64,000 bases of DNA. It comes from Tupaia tana (Eukaryota > Chordata > Mammalia > Scandentia > Tupaiidae). The position numbers and the translations under genes were made by a program. Below, in pieces: positions 37,301-48,829 of the stretch (the first letter of the stretch is position 1; every line of letters starts with the position of its first letter). Under the pieces are notes generated by a model that saw nothing but the letters and a program-made list of their open reading frames with translations, had not been told where the DNA came from and did not search any database. The DNA lies in NCBI GenBank assembly GCA_026018925.1, contig JAKSZU010000008.1:58257027-58321026 (forward strand). Direction: 5' to 3'.

Positions 37301-37990
37301 TATGATCTAGGAAAATGAGTGAATTGTCCTAAAATTTAACAAGTACTATGTTATTAGCCCTAAAAGGTATTAAATCAAAAAAACTTTCCAACACAAGCAC
37401 TTTTGGTTTATCAAAAAATTTTTTTAAAAGTAAATAACTTTCATTATCTGAAGAACTGAATATTAAAACAGATTTTTTCTTAACACAAACATTCTTTGTA
37501 AAAACTGTATTTTCCACTATGTTCTCCTTAAAGGAAGCATAAACCAGTTTACTATCTTTACTAACCTCAGAGACTATTACTATCTAAAAAATAAAGAATA
37601 CATGAAGTGCCTATGTCAGCTATCACAGCCAAAGATGACGTTTAGATTTCATATATTAAACAGCTCCAGTATAGCCTACAATGGCACAAATATGCTACTT
37701 TATCCTTTAGCCAGTCAACATTAACAGGAACTGCAGGGCTTGCAAGGCATTTTAACTAATGTGTGGTCATTAAAATCCAATAAGAAATTAAGTATTGTCA
37801 TTTAAAGACAGGCAATTAAAGGCTCAAATATCACTCTAAAATCCAAGACATAAAAATAAAACTGAAAACTTTGTGTTTTTCCAACGTTCCTTTACATAGC
37901 TGAATATCAGGACCTTTATTACAGAAAACATAGTCATTACTTATTGTAATTCCCCAAAAGATAATGAAATGTTGGAATACACAAATAGTT

Positions 37991-38562
37991 TCAAGATTCA
38001 TAGTTTGCCTCAAATGCTTTTCTAGCTTGTTTCAATTCTTTATTCATAGTGAGCAAGTCTTTAACCCTCACAAACTTCCTTGGGTCCCTTAGAATCAAGA
38101 AAATGATATCTTCAACTTGTAATTCACCTTGTCTTCCAATGAACATTACCTTGTGAGTCATTTAAGTTATGAACTCTATGACGAGTTTTTCAAGAATATC
38201 CACTGACTCACTGTGAGGATTTAGGTCATTCCTAAACCCATACATAATACATTGTAATTCTTTAGAAAAAAGTCTCTTTCTTTTCCCTGTCTACCTTCTG
38301 TACCTTGTCCAATTTCTTTTTTTTTTGTTAGAATTATTTTATTTAATTTTAGTCATGTTTTATTATCATTATCTTTTAATTTGACCAGATTAAGAGAGAG
38401 AGAAAGAGCGAGAGAAAGTGAGAAAGCAAGCTGCCAGGTCCGGTACTTGAATCACGGTCAGCCATGTGGGAGCCTAGTGCCTTAACCACCACGCCATCTG
38501 TGGCCTCATTGTCCAATTTCTTCATTTTCTTTTTCAAAAGTCAGGTCTTCTTCATCTGCCAT
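37991..38562 (-). pseudogene. TAF13P: TAF13 processed pseudogene, split by a SINE
   Basis: Read on the minus strand, the region starts ATG (38562-38560) with MADEEDLTFEKENEEIG, continues across an inserted SINE, and matches TAF13 (histone-fold subunit of TFIID, 124 aa) to its end (LLTMNKELKQARKAFEANYES then a stop at 37993-37991). TAF13 introns are absent, which indicates retroposition. Breaks: a one-base deletion in the A-run before KRLFSKEL shifts the frame, GAA has become a stop (TAA) just before the MTHK motif, and one codon is missing near the C terminus. The DNA to its left, down to about 37300 or beyond, probably continues as 3' UTR (an AATAAA lies on the minus strand at 37914-37919), but I could not place its poly(A) end. 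It is non-functional and unrelated to RIMS2. Confidence 0.92.
38319..38508 (-). mobile_element. Family B SINE inside the TAF13 pseudogene
   Basis: A minus-oriented head (gccatctg..ggtcagccatgtgggag) and GA-rich body (gtgagaaagcaagctgcc) end in a T/A-rich tail. It is flanked by a perfect 14-bp duplication, TTGTCCAATTTCTT, at 38305-38318 and 38509-38522. The duplicated bases are TAF13 coding sequence, so the insertion came after retroposition. Confidence 0.93.
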
Positions 38563-38746
38563 CCTAGCAGTCCCACATTATTATTATTAGACATATACAT
38601 TAAACATCAAACCTAAAGCACTTATTATTATTATTTATTTATTTTTTACCAAATCCGTAGTTCTTAGCTTTTCCTCTTTGTTAGTTTCCCCAACTCTTTA
38701 ATTGGGTTTAACATTTCTGGTTTGGAACCAGCAGATGGCTGAAAAA

Positions 38747-39073
38747 TTACAAGGATGAAGCTTCTGCTATGAGAAATTTGAGTATCTTAATTTTATCTTG
38801 GAGGTGGGACAGAACAGTGGTAGAGTTGTCTACCAGAGAAGAAATACTTAGGCTAACTAGGGGAGGGGACTGTTTGATCATTTTGGTTGCACGGTGTCTT
38901 TGCTCATACCTCTGTTCAGACATGATGATGGAGAAGTACTGTGTCTGCCTTTTTCCATAATAGTTGTAGTGAGTCCTTTGCTGATGGTGATATTCTGTGA
39001 AATTTTTTACACATACTATGTGGATTCCAAAGCCCCATGGACAGCAACTAGACCAGCTACAAACTAACAGCAA
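38747..39073 (-). other. Unassigned 108-codon open frame next to the TAF13 pseudogene
   Basis: A minus-strand open frame (MLLVCSWSSCCPWGFGIHIV at its start) in non-repeat DNA. I recognise no family, and there is no clear codon bias or splice context. A fragment of a retrocopy or chance are both possible; chance is more likely. Just left of it, at 38727-38740, sits a stray SINE head fragment (ggaaccagcagatggc). Confidence 0.15.
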
Positions 39074-39114
39074 GCCATAGGGACAGCTTTTTCTCTCACT
39101 AGTTTTAAATTCTT

Positions 39115-39310
39115 CCTCTGCTGTTTATTAAATGTATGGTTCTAGGCAAAGTAACTTTGTGCTCAATTTACAGATCTGATAAATGAGGATGATGATAATA
39201 GTACCTTCCTCATAGAATAATTTTGAAAAATGACTTAGTGGATACATATACAGTGTCCACAACACTATTTGTTACCTTGTCAGTGCTTAGTTTAGCTAAA
39301 CCACCCTAAC
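39115..39310 (+). mobile_element. MIR
   Basis: ggcaaagtaactttgtgctc, tgataaatgaggatgatgat and agtaccttcctcatagaa follow the MIR core in order. Diverged. Confidence 0.75.
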
Positions 39311-39690
39311 TTCATTACCACCACACTACCAGAATACTAATGAAAATAATTCATAGTACTCTTCATCATACAGAATAACTTATAGCATAATGTCACCAAC
39401 CACTATACCCTCTACAGAAAGTATAGTTTACAAAGTAGATGAAAACGCTCATGCTGGCTAATCAAGGCATTTTCTCTTTTGTTCATGATGGAGAAACACT
39501 GTCCCATGTCGTTTATGAAATATATTTATTCACTGGTCAATAGAACATATATTTTCCTACAAACCATTTCTTTTTCTTTTATTCAAGTCTTATTCATTTA
39601 GTCCCTCAAGAAAAAAGAAAGTCTACTTTTCTCCCTCTTACCTTCAACAATATATTCCACAGAATAAACTGTCTACATGTATTTAATTCC
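39311..39690 (+). other. Intronic DNA without recognised feature
   Basis: Nothing recognised. Confidence 0.5.
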
Positions 39691-39694
39691 ATTC

Positions 39695-40040
39695 TCCTCC
39701 ACTGCCTTAGTTCAGGACCTTGGAATTTTTCACTTAGATCTTTGGAATAATTTAGTCGATCTTCTTGCCATTAGACTTGTTCTGGTCCCTTGGTTTAACC
39801 AAACTATTGCAACCAGACTACCTGCCAATACAAAACATCTGTGGATGCCTCTGTCTATAGTATAAAACTTTAAAATGTTTGGCATGTTTATAAGCCTTTT
39901 TTCACTTTTCATCTGACTTTCACTTCTGGCCTCTCCTATCACTCCTGAGTTTGCTCCTGATTTTGTATTTCTACCTAACTGTTTTCTGCATTTTATTTTC
40001 TGTGCCATTTTAAATTCTTCATGCAAAGGAATATGGTGCA
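39695..40040 (+). mobile_element. L2 fragment
   Basis: ctccactgccttagttcagg, then cttagatctttggaataa and aactattgcaaccagactac resemble sense-strand L2 sequence. Confidence 0.55.
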
Positions 40041-40659
40041 AGTAATCTCAATATATAAAGGACTTTTTTATATTATGAAAAAAAATTAAAATACATCTTT
40101 TCTGTTGCCTCAACATGTAAATTCAGTTATGTAATCTAGTGCCATCTAATGGTCCCCTAACGTTTCCTATGTGACCCACTGAGGAATGTGAAATGCAGTC
40201 TGACTCCCAGTTTCCCTGCTTACTGTCATAACACTGACTATTGGACCTTTGGAAGTAGTATTCACAAAATTTTTTTTAAAGCCTAACATATTCTGATTTT
40301 ATTATTACAGCTAAACTGTCACAACATGCAACTCAAGTCAAAGAGTATGTAGGATTGGAGGTAGAATGACGTATTCAAAGATAGGAGATTTTTAGGTGCC
40401 ATTAAATTAAAATCTAAGGTGTTTGTTTTTCTACGTTTATTTTTTTTTTAAAGTAGAAATAACTCTAGTCTGAAAAATGACTTTAATGACTGGTATCAAT
40501 GACCAAGAAAGAGTTCTTCTTTTCTCACTTACTATCGTCCTTTCTCAAATAGTGACTGAGCTTTGCTGAATGTCAAGCTCCACGTAAGGTGTTCTTTGTG
40601 CTAACAAATTGAAGTCTGTAGATTAGTAGGGATAGCTGTTTGGCCAACCATTGCACTTT

Positions 40660-40880
40660 TATTCTAGGCTCTTGTTAAGCTCAGCAGCGGGATATAAGCA
40701 GTGGTGTGCTGGTAAGCATTTGACAGCTCTCCAAAGAAAATAGTCCTGATTTGCAGCATCTGCTTATTCCTACGGTATCAATATTCCATCATAGATTTTA
40801 AGCTAGCACTGTGACATCCCTAAATACGACATTGGGAAAAGTTGTTCACAATGGACTCTGCTATAGCAACCGTGATATAA
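40660..40880. mobile_element. Possible old DNA-transposon-type repeat
   Basis: agcagtggtgtgctggtaag and cactgtgacatccctaaata feel like a known old mammalian interspersed repeat. I cannot name it. Confidence 0.25.
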
Positions 40881-40989
40881 GGAATTATGACCTATGCTGT
40901 ACTATTCTGCCTGTCTCCTTGGCTTATGCTTATTAGATAACCTGCATCTATTTTCGTTTCCTAGGCCATTTCCTTCTATGGTAGTCTTT

Positions 40990-41028
40990 TTTTTTTTTTT
41001 TTTTGGTAAAGAATTATTTTATTTAACT

Positions 41029-41075
<47 letters not shown>

Positions 41076-41204
41076 TTTTAATTAGACGAGAGAGAGAGAG
41101 AGAGAGAGAAAGTGAGAAAGCAAGCCACCAGGTCTGGGACTTGAACCTTAGTCAGCCATGTTGGGAATCCAGCGTGCTTAACCACCATGCCACCTGCTAG
41201 CTCC
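40990..41204 (-). mobile_element. Family B SINE with 9-bp TSD
   Basis: GTAGTCTTT at 40981-40989 and 41209-41217. The A/T tail has grown into a TTTA repeat (41026-41080) next to a GA run. Confidence 0.93.
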
Positions 41205-41530
41205 AATAGTAGTCTTTCATTTACTTCTTTTTCTTTTACTGAAATGGCAGCCAGGTTACTAATGACCCTTAGTTGTCTTAGAATTTTTGCTTGGGACACA
41301 TCTCTTTCTGGCCTCAGCATTGTATTTAACTACATGTAGCATAAATCTCATAACACAAGACTAAATAAAAGGGAGTTTATGTGTTTTTTTCATGTAAAAG
41401 AAAATCTGTGAATAGGCAGTTTAAGGATGCTACTATTGCTCAAGGATGTCAACAGAGACCTATGCTCTTTGATTACTGCCCAGCTTCCCACAGTTTGTAG
41501 CTCTCAAAATCATGGTTCAAAAAGAATTGT

Positions 41531-41772
41531 GGGCCAGGAGATGTAGTGGAGGTTAAGGCACTGGATTCCAAATGGTCAACTGGATGGTTTGAGTCCTGGA
41601 CCCAGCAGCTTGAAAATTACACTGGGCACCTGTGTGTATATGCCCAAAATCCTGAGAGGAGATGGTGGGAGAAGGGATTACAGCATGGCCATCCTCTCTG
41701 GGGAGGCGGGGGGAGTTCTCTATCTCTCTATGTTAAGTACAAAAGTCCTATAGCCAAAAAAAAAAAAAAAAA
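41531..41772 (+). mobile_element. Family A SINE, diverged
   Basis: gggccaggagatgtagtgga head, tcctgagaggagatggtggg body, tail cctatagccaaaaaaa. Confidence 0.88.
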
Positions 41773-41935
41773 TGCTGTTATAGGGAGAAAGACTACATTA
41801 CCACCAAAAGGACAAAGTATGAAAGATATTTGTATGTCACGTTTGCCTCTTCTCATTAGGAATAAATGCTTCTTATAAAAGATATATCTATTAAACTTCT
41901 ATCTAAATATTATTGCTCTAAACTATTGGGTCATC

Positions 41936-42003
41936 AGGAAAGTCATGATGCATTTTTGCATAGAAAAACAGAAAAATCTGTCATGACTTTCCTGATGACC
42001 TAA
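41936..42003. mobile_element. Mariner-like MITE, copy 3
   Basis: 68 bp between TA dinucleotides. Ends TTGGGTCATCAGGAAAGTCA and TGACTTTCCTGATGACCTAA are near-perfect inverted repeats. Confidence 0.93.
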
Positions 42004-42058
42004 TAATATATCACCTAATAATGTATCACTTTCCTGATAACCTAATAATATATCACCC
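42004..42058. repeat. Local duplication of MITE end and flank
   Basis: ctttcctgataacctaataa at 42029-42048 repeats the end of the adjoining MITE, and acctaataatatatcacc occurs at both 41998 and 42040. Confidence 0.75.
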
Positions 42059-42149
42059 ACTCAGTTACAAGAGAATCTGGAATTTTTTAGGCTAGGTACA
42101 CTGCTGCCCTAGATAAAATTTGGATTCTATTTATAAGAAAGTACAGAGA

Positions 42150-42402
42150 AGGGCTAGCAGGTGGTGTAGTAGTTAAGGTGCTGGACTCCTAAATGGGCAA
42201 CTGCAGTTCAAATCCTAAGCCCAGCAGTTTGAAAATCATGCCAGGTTCATGTGCGTGCATACCCAAAATCTGGAGAGGAGACTGGAAGAGAAGGGATTGC
42301 AGCATAGCCATCTACCCTGTGGGGTGATTTCTCACTTTCCACGTTTCTGTGTATCTCTGGCAAGTGCACACATCCTATGGAAAAAAACGTACAAAAAAAG
42401 GC
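42150..42402 (+). mobile_element. Family A SINE with 11-bp TSD
   Basis: AAGTACAGAGA at 42139-42149 and 42403-42413 flanks a full-length, moderately diverged copy. Confidence 0.95.
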
Positions 42403-42419
42403 AAGTACAGAGATTAGAT

Positions 42420-43500
42420 ATTCAATAGGCAACCAGCTGTAACCAGCTGTGTCTACCACATTCTTTTTTTTTTTTTCTTTGCTTCTGATTGTAGTTCAAA
42501 CCCATGAACTTCATAGAGCTATTCATTCTATTCCCAGATCATCAACTTTCAGTTTAAGCAAAGTGTTATTTTGAACCTAAAATCATAAATTTCTGTGTGC
42601 ACTGGAGCTGTTTTAACTTTATATAATTCTAGACTTTGAGGTTTTAGGTGTTTTGTAGGTAGGACACTCTTCTTTTTTTGCTCCTTTGCTTCCTTCCTTG
42701 TGGATGAAGCTGCACTAGAATAATGTCCTGTGCTCCCTCTACTCCCTCTTACTCTATGCTTTAGGACAAGGTAGTGAGCATAAGTACCATTTTCCTACAC
42801 CTCCATTACTCCTCCTACTTTCTCCTGGGAATAAGCTGTATACAGAAAGCACACATCCTCTCCTGGTCCTGCTACAAGTTTTATAGAGACAGGTTGTAGA
42901 ATAAATAGTCCCAGACCAATGTTGTATGTATCTGGGTGGGTGTGTCTGTATGATCACGAGGCTTGGTATTAGTACCAATTCTCCAATTTCAATTCTTTTA
43001 GGAATAGAGGTCATATTTTATGTGCCACTTACCTTTTCTTGTTTGTTTGTTTCTAAGTTAGCTTAGAAGTCAGGTGGGGAGTATTTGAATGTGAATTTCT
43101 TTAAATAGGCATCTTGTTGCTGTTGTTTGAGACATATTGAGCATAACTTTTTATTATCTTTTTCTAGATTTACATAGAAAAAGCCTAATATCAATTACCA
43201 TATGGAATTTAATCTTAAATAAGCAATCTTATGATTTTTTGATTTCAGATAAAATTTATTTTATGAAACGATTGTTTTTATTGTAAAACTAGAAATATTT
43301 TACATAAACCATGTGCTATAGTATATATAAAGGTCCCTGAGTACTGACTTTACAAAGTACAAATCAATTTCCAAAAAGAGTTCAGAGACAATATGAAAGC
43401 TGATGAGAGAGTAGCATACAAACTTCGATGTCTAGCATAGATTCTGTCAGCCAAGATGATTCAATTGCGTGTAATAAACCCAACTGAAACTGGCTTAAAA
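42420..43500 (+). other. Intronic DNA without recognised feature
   Basis: Poly(T) at 42464 and pyrimidine-rich text, but no gene or named repeat. Confidence 0.5.
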
Positions 43501-43512
43501 AATAAGAATTTA

Positions 43513-43580
43513 TTAGGTTATTGGGAAAGTCATAATGTATTTTCTATGCAAAAATGTGTCATGACTTTACCAACAACCTA
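43513..43580. mobile_element. Mariner-like MITE, copy 4
   Basis: Starts TTAGGTTATTGGGAAAGTCA after TA. The right end TGACTTTACCAACAACCTA is its diverged complement. Confidence 0.88.
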
Positions 43581-44250
43581 TATTTGTCCACTTACTTTTG
43601 AAAACTTCAGAGGTTCAGACTGATTCAGGTGAGAATTGATCCTGAATCTTACATAATTTAACTCAAGACATTTTTTTCTTTCTATTTTTAATTATCACTA
43701 AGTGGGTGTTGAGTCCTTTTTGGGTATGATTCCTACTACTCAGACCCAAACTTAACTTCTGGTAGCCCTGAAAGTTACATGAAACCTCAAGTGTAATACA
43801 AAGATTCGTGTCTCAGTAATGTCAGACAAATGTTCTTAGGAGCTGCTGTGATTAGACGTGTTTAGATCACTGTGCTAGTCATGGTGAGCAGGGAAGGTAC
43901 ATGCAGATTAACTCTGGTAATCATGGCTCACCATTGGAGCAGATGAGGCCAATTCAATCCAGACCACAAAGCTCAAGATGGAGGAGCCTTTTCTTTCCCT
44001 CCAGGAAGGAAGAGAAACAGATGACAGAGCCGACAGCAGATCTTCATTACAGTTGCTTCCAAAGTACATTTCCTATTCTCTTTACTCAGACGACTTCAAG
44101 TAACCCCAAATTTCTCCTTTTTTAGCTTGTTATATAACACGTTTAGAGAATAGACATAAATGAAAGTTTAAGCAAGTAATTTCACATTGCGTTGTTTATC
44201 ATCACTTTTAAATTGCTAAAGAAATTTTACTATAAAAGGGATAGTAACAT

Positions 44251-44346
44251 AATTTATCTGAAGAAATTTATGTTGAAAAACATGTCCACATTCAAAATAA
44301 TTTATCTGAAGAAATCTATTTTGAAAAACATGTCCACATTCAAAAG
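44251..44346. repeat. 48-bp tandem duplication
   Basis: Two adjacent units starting aatttatctgaagaaat at 44251 and 44299 differ at two or three positions. Confidence 0.92.
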
Positions 44347-45586
44347 AGAATCCTAACTGCATTGTCTAACCTGGTGGCTCATCATTGCTAGGGTCTCAGA
44401 TATGCCTCCTAGTTGACACCTCCCTTTGAATATGGAGTTTTAAAAGAAAACACCTTGTTTAAATTTTATCAAATCACACGGAAACACTTGTTGAAATTTA
44501 ATGGTCCTCTCTCTCTCACAAAGCATAGTCCCACCAGTGTCTTCAATCACATTCTGCCTCCTCATCTTATTTAGGGCCCAGTTCCAGCAAGCATTATATT
44601 TTTATATTTACTTATTTATAAACTGACTCTAATACATCACTGGGAAAGAAAGTTTCTAGAGGATTGTGGGGGGGGGGGGAGAAGCTGGTAAGCAGCTACT
44701 TCAGAACTGTTAAAAAGAGGTATTTCATGGAAATTTTGCTTTTCCTCATACAGAGAAAACAGCATCCAATATATGCATGTCAGTATGATATGTAGATCAT
44801 TCCTTAGCAATCTACTCCAATATCGCATTGCTTCTAATTATGCTATAATCAAGTCCCCCTGCTTATATATTCCACTAGAATGCTTCTTCATCTTCTCAGA
44901 AAACCTTTATTGTCAGTCACATTTTAAAACAGTCTCCTAGAATTCTAGTCATATTATTTTACTAGTCTTAAAGAATTAGGAAATATAAGTATTTATTTTC
45001 CAGAGAATACATTGCATATATAAGCAAAGGAAGAACATTCTTTTAACTGAAAGATAAATTGGTTTCCTTAATTGACTTAATTGAGTCAGATCTGAATGTC
45101 TGTATCGCAGAAATGATTTGTGTGACTTTTTTTGGGTTTTGTTTTGAGATATATTATATACTCTGTGTGTATTTGTTGGCATGTAAACATTAGCATCATA
45201 TATGAAACATTCTTTTACCACAAATATTGGGATAAGGAAAATTCCCCACCTAAATAAAACATGTCTTGTTTGCTTTTATTTTCCAAAGTATACTGCATGT
45301 TTTGGTTATTTATTTATTTTAAAGTAGGAAGAGGGATGTTTTAATTGGAAAGTGAGGATTTTGAATAAAAAAGAAATCCACCTCCATGCCTGAAGGTGGG
45401 CAGCCATCAGAGAAGGGCAGCTTCCCTGGGCGTGGTGTTCAGGTGTTAACATTTATTCTAAGAGTTAGTCATGAATATTTAGGAGGGGAAAATCCGTCAT
45501 AGTATCTGGCTTCTGTGTTTGAATTTGCGGACTTTTTCCTGTGCTTGTGTACCTCTTGCACAGGTGAGGAATTCAGTTACCTAATC

Positions 45587-45618
45587 GTGCATGTGCAGTG
45601 TGGTGCATGTGCAGTGTG
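45587..45618. repeat. 16-bp perfect tandem duplication
   Basis: GTGCATGTGCAGTGTG occurs twice without a spacer. Confidence 0.95.
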
Positions 45619-46224
45619 GACTTAGAAGGCATGAGCATCCTTATTTGGATGAACTGCCCAATTGGTTTATTGCCCCAGAGGAAATCAGGTTTGCTTTGGT
45701 TATTATGAATTCTCTTCCAAGAAAAGTCTTGTTTAGCAAGTGCTTTCCTTGTATCTGCCACTTTCTAAAATAATTAATTTGGTTGTGCTCACTTGAAGAT
45801 TAGTGGCAAGCTAATTGACAGAGCCTATGTTTCTATTTTGCTGTCAAGAAATAACTTTTTTTAAAAAAACTCTTCACCTCCCCGTATCTCAAGCAATGTA
45901 GATTTTCTCCACAATGTAGGTTTTCAATGTCTGAAACATCCCTTAAATTCTCAAATCACTCTTAAAAACAATAAAATAGCACAAAAATGATTCCGTAGTA
46001 GGGAAAACAAAGAGGTTGATATGCTGAGACTCATGCATTGAAGGCATACTTTTGCTAGTTTTCTTGCGAGTAATATTTTTGGTAATTTGTGAGTTTATTT
46101 TTCAAGGTAAAATACAGATAAGGAAAACAGTAGTAAGAATTTTGTTTAATATACTAGTTTATTGTAGATAGGCTGTATAATTTACTTTTAATGTAGTATA
46201 AAGAATGGCTTACTTTATTAAAGT

Positions 46225-46860
46225 AAGTATCTGTATTTACTTATTCAGTAAGTATTAATTGATGACCCTTTGTGAGCCAGGCAGTGGGATAAAGTGATCC
46301 AAATGGTGATAACTGCCTGTAAAGTTTACTTAAAATGTGGGAACACACAGCAAACATGACAAATTTAAAAAAGAAGATAAGAAGTGTTATAAAAAGATTT
46401 AAAAAATAAATAGGTTAAGGGGATTTTTGCCCGAGCATACAAGGGTTAGAAGATGAAATTGAAATATTATATATGATGACCAGGGTAGGCCTCCTTTAGA
46501 AAGTGAGGACTTGAAGGAAGACTTGAAGGTCTCTACTGACTCGAGTATTCAATGATCCCTTTACTGCTGTTTGGGGGAACAGCATCCAGGCAGAGGGAGC
46601 TGCAAGAGTAATGGTCCTAAGGTGGAAGTACACAGGGAAGCCAGCGTGACTGATGGGGTGAACGAAGGGCAGCAGTAGGAGAGGACAGTGGAGAGTACGA
46701 TGGCCAGATCCCCTAGGCCTTGTAAGGAATTTGGTCTTCATCACAAGCAAAATGGGGAGTTACGGCACGATTTCCAGTATTAGCCACACACTCTGACGTA
46801 CACATTATTGCAGATGTGTTGAGACTGGGCTGTTTAGATCTAACCACATAAATCTATAGG
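46225..46860 (-). mobile_element. L2, antisense
   Basis: tgtgagccaggcagtgggat, gaacagcatccaggcagagg, cagatcccctaggccttgta followed by aggaatttggtctt match the complement of L2 in order. Confidence 0.72.
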
Positions 46861-48570
46861 TTTTTTTTTTTTTTTTCGGGGGGAGAGTAAATACAGAAGA
46901 AGAAAGAGTAGTATAGGGCTATTAAACCAATAGAATTCAATAATGGAACTACAGTTCTTAAAAAATGTAAAGGTGACAGGGGTTTTCACTGACAATCAAT
47001 GGAAGTTAGTTGTTGGTTAAACTTACAGTTTTTCTTTGTCTCTTTCTCTTATTTTGCTCATTGTACTTTTTGGTATTGTTCTCAGTGGTTCTTCCTATAT
47101 TGAGGATTGTATCTAAGGTTACCACAGATAAGAGGAGCACCTGAAAATGGCAATGAAATCATTCCAGGCATATCTTCTGGTATAGAATGGTTCTCAGGTC
47201 TGTTTTAGACATGACAGTTTGAGGAGAGATGGTGGGAAGCATGAAGTGGTATAATGGTTCCTACAGGGGAGAATCAGTTTTTCATCATTAACTAAAGATT
47301 TGAATATCTAAGGCCTTCATCGTTCAAATACATGTTGAAAATATTGTCATGAATAAAATAAAAATTTAAACTGGCATCTGATTTTATAGATCCTTTATAG
47401 ATGGTTTTTGCTATGTTGCACTTCCTAGTCAATGATACTAAAATTACAGTTATTGTCATGACAACTTTTTCAACTCCAAATTGGGTCCTTATAAATTTGA
47501 ATGCATGGATGTCCTTACAAAGGAAATAATTAGAACAAAACATGTGAAAGTAAAACTCAAACTGGGGAATGTAGTCCTATAAGGAGAATAAAAATTCTAT
47601 AGGGGAAGTAGAAGAAACTAGAGAACAAGAAAGGTCATTTGAGAGTGAAGGGAAAGCAGTCACGGAATTAGGGTATGAATGAAAGTCTGAGGTGGAGGAA
47701 TAAGACGAGCTGGAAACAAGGTAGAGGAGGGCGTTGGCAGCAGAGGGTGCATTCCAGGTGGAGGAAGGCCACCTTGAGAACTCACTGAGATGGTAGAAGC
47801 AAATGGAGAGAGAAGTAAAGAGGAGTAAGAGTTGCTATGATAGCAACTGTAATGTGTCTGAAATTTCCTGGACTTAGCCAGCGTGGGAGTATCAAAATAT
47901 GCTGTGGAAAAAACAGTTTTTCAGTTTGATGTGAACAGTGGGTTCTTTTATTATTGGTTAGAATTCCTGTGAAAACGAATTCTCTTCAACTATCATTGCC
48001 TTTCTTCTTGAAGAATCTATACAAGTCTTTATTAGGAATCTTAGAGGTAAAAAATCACTTTCTCTCTGTCATGACTTCCCCCACAATTGCTCCAAGACCT
48101 ACACTTAATTGTAGAGAAAACGTTATAGATGAGTACTGCACAAATGTTTGACTGATGCTACTGAATATTCCTGGATCCTCATTTAAACCTGATATTTGGG
48201 AGACAAAAAGCAACACATTACTGCTACGCTTCTCCTCAGTCTTCAAACATTGGCTTTTTCTTAGTTTTATGTAAACTTATTTGGAATCATTTAAATATAT
48301 TTCTCAGAGATAAGATATTAACATTTAGGGAATTGGCTTTTGATAGGAAGGAATCTGTGGTGGTCACTTTTCTGTTTTGTTTTTGAATGACTGAACGGAG
48401 GCATAGAGATAAATTAAATGACAAAGTTTGATTTAAACTCAGCATCTAACCAACTTCTTAGTCCATGGAACATATCTTTTTAAAATTTGTAGTCTGCTGC
48501 TTTCTGCATCATGGAGGAAGCATAGTCTTTTTAGGAAATATTAAGAGAATTGTTAAAGAATAATTGAAAA
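46861..48570 (+). other. Intronic DNA, partly purine-rich
   Basis: 47580-47850 is purine-rich and may be a further old repeat. No gene recognised. Confidence 0.4.
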
Positions 48571-48579
48571 GAAATTGCA

Positions 48580-48826
48580 GGAGGCCAACAGGCACCAGAG
48601 TCCCACGTGGCCAACTGCAGTTTGAGTCCTGGACCCAGCAGCTTGAAAATCACACCTGGTGCATGTGTGAGAGGGCAATTGAGAGAATGCACTGTGGTGT
48701 GGCTGCTCCCCCCCCCGCCCCCCCCGCCCCGGGAGTGATTTCTCACTTTCTTTTTTCCTGTCTCTCGGTGATTCCAGTGCCCTATAGCCCTACAGCAAAA
48801 ATCTCTTGGGGAGAAGAAGAAAAAAA
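48580..48826 (+). mobile_element. Family A SINE with head deletion
   Basis: The tRNA-like head has lost its middle (gaggccaacaggcaccagag). Body, C-rich run and tail (ctacagcaaaaatctctt) remain. Confidence 0.85.
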
Positions 48827-48829
48827 AGA

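Larger units (their letters stand above)
43585..46215 (+). other. Intronic DNA with small tandem duplications
   Basis: Holds the 48-bp and 16-bp tandem duplications listed separately. No gene or named transposon recognised. Confidence 0.5.
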
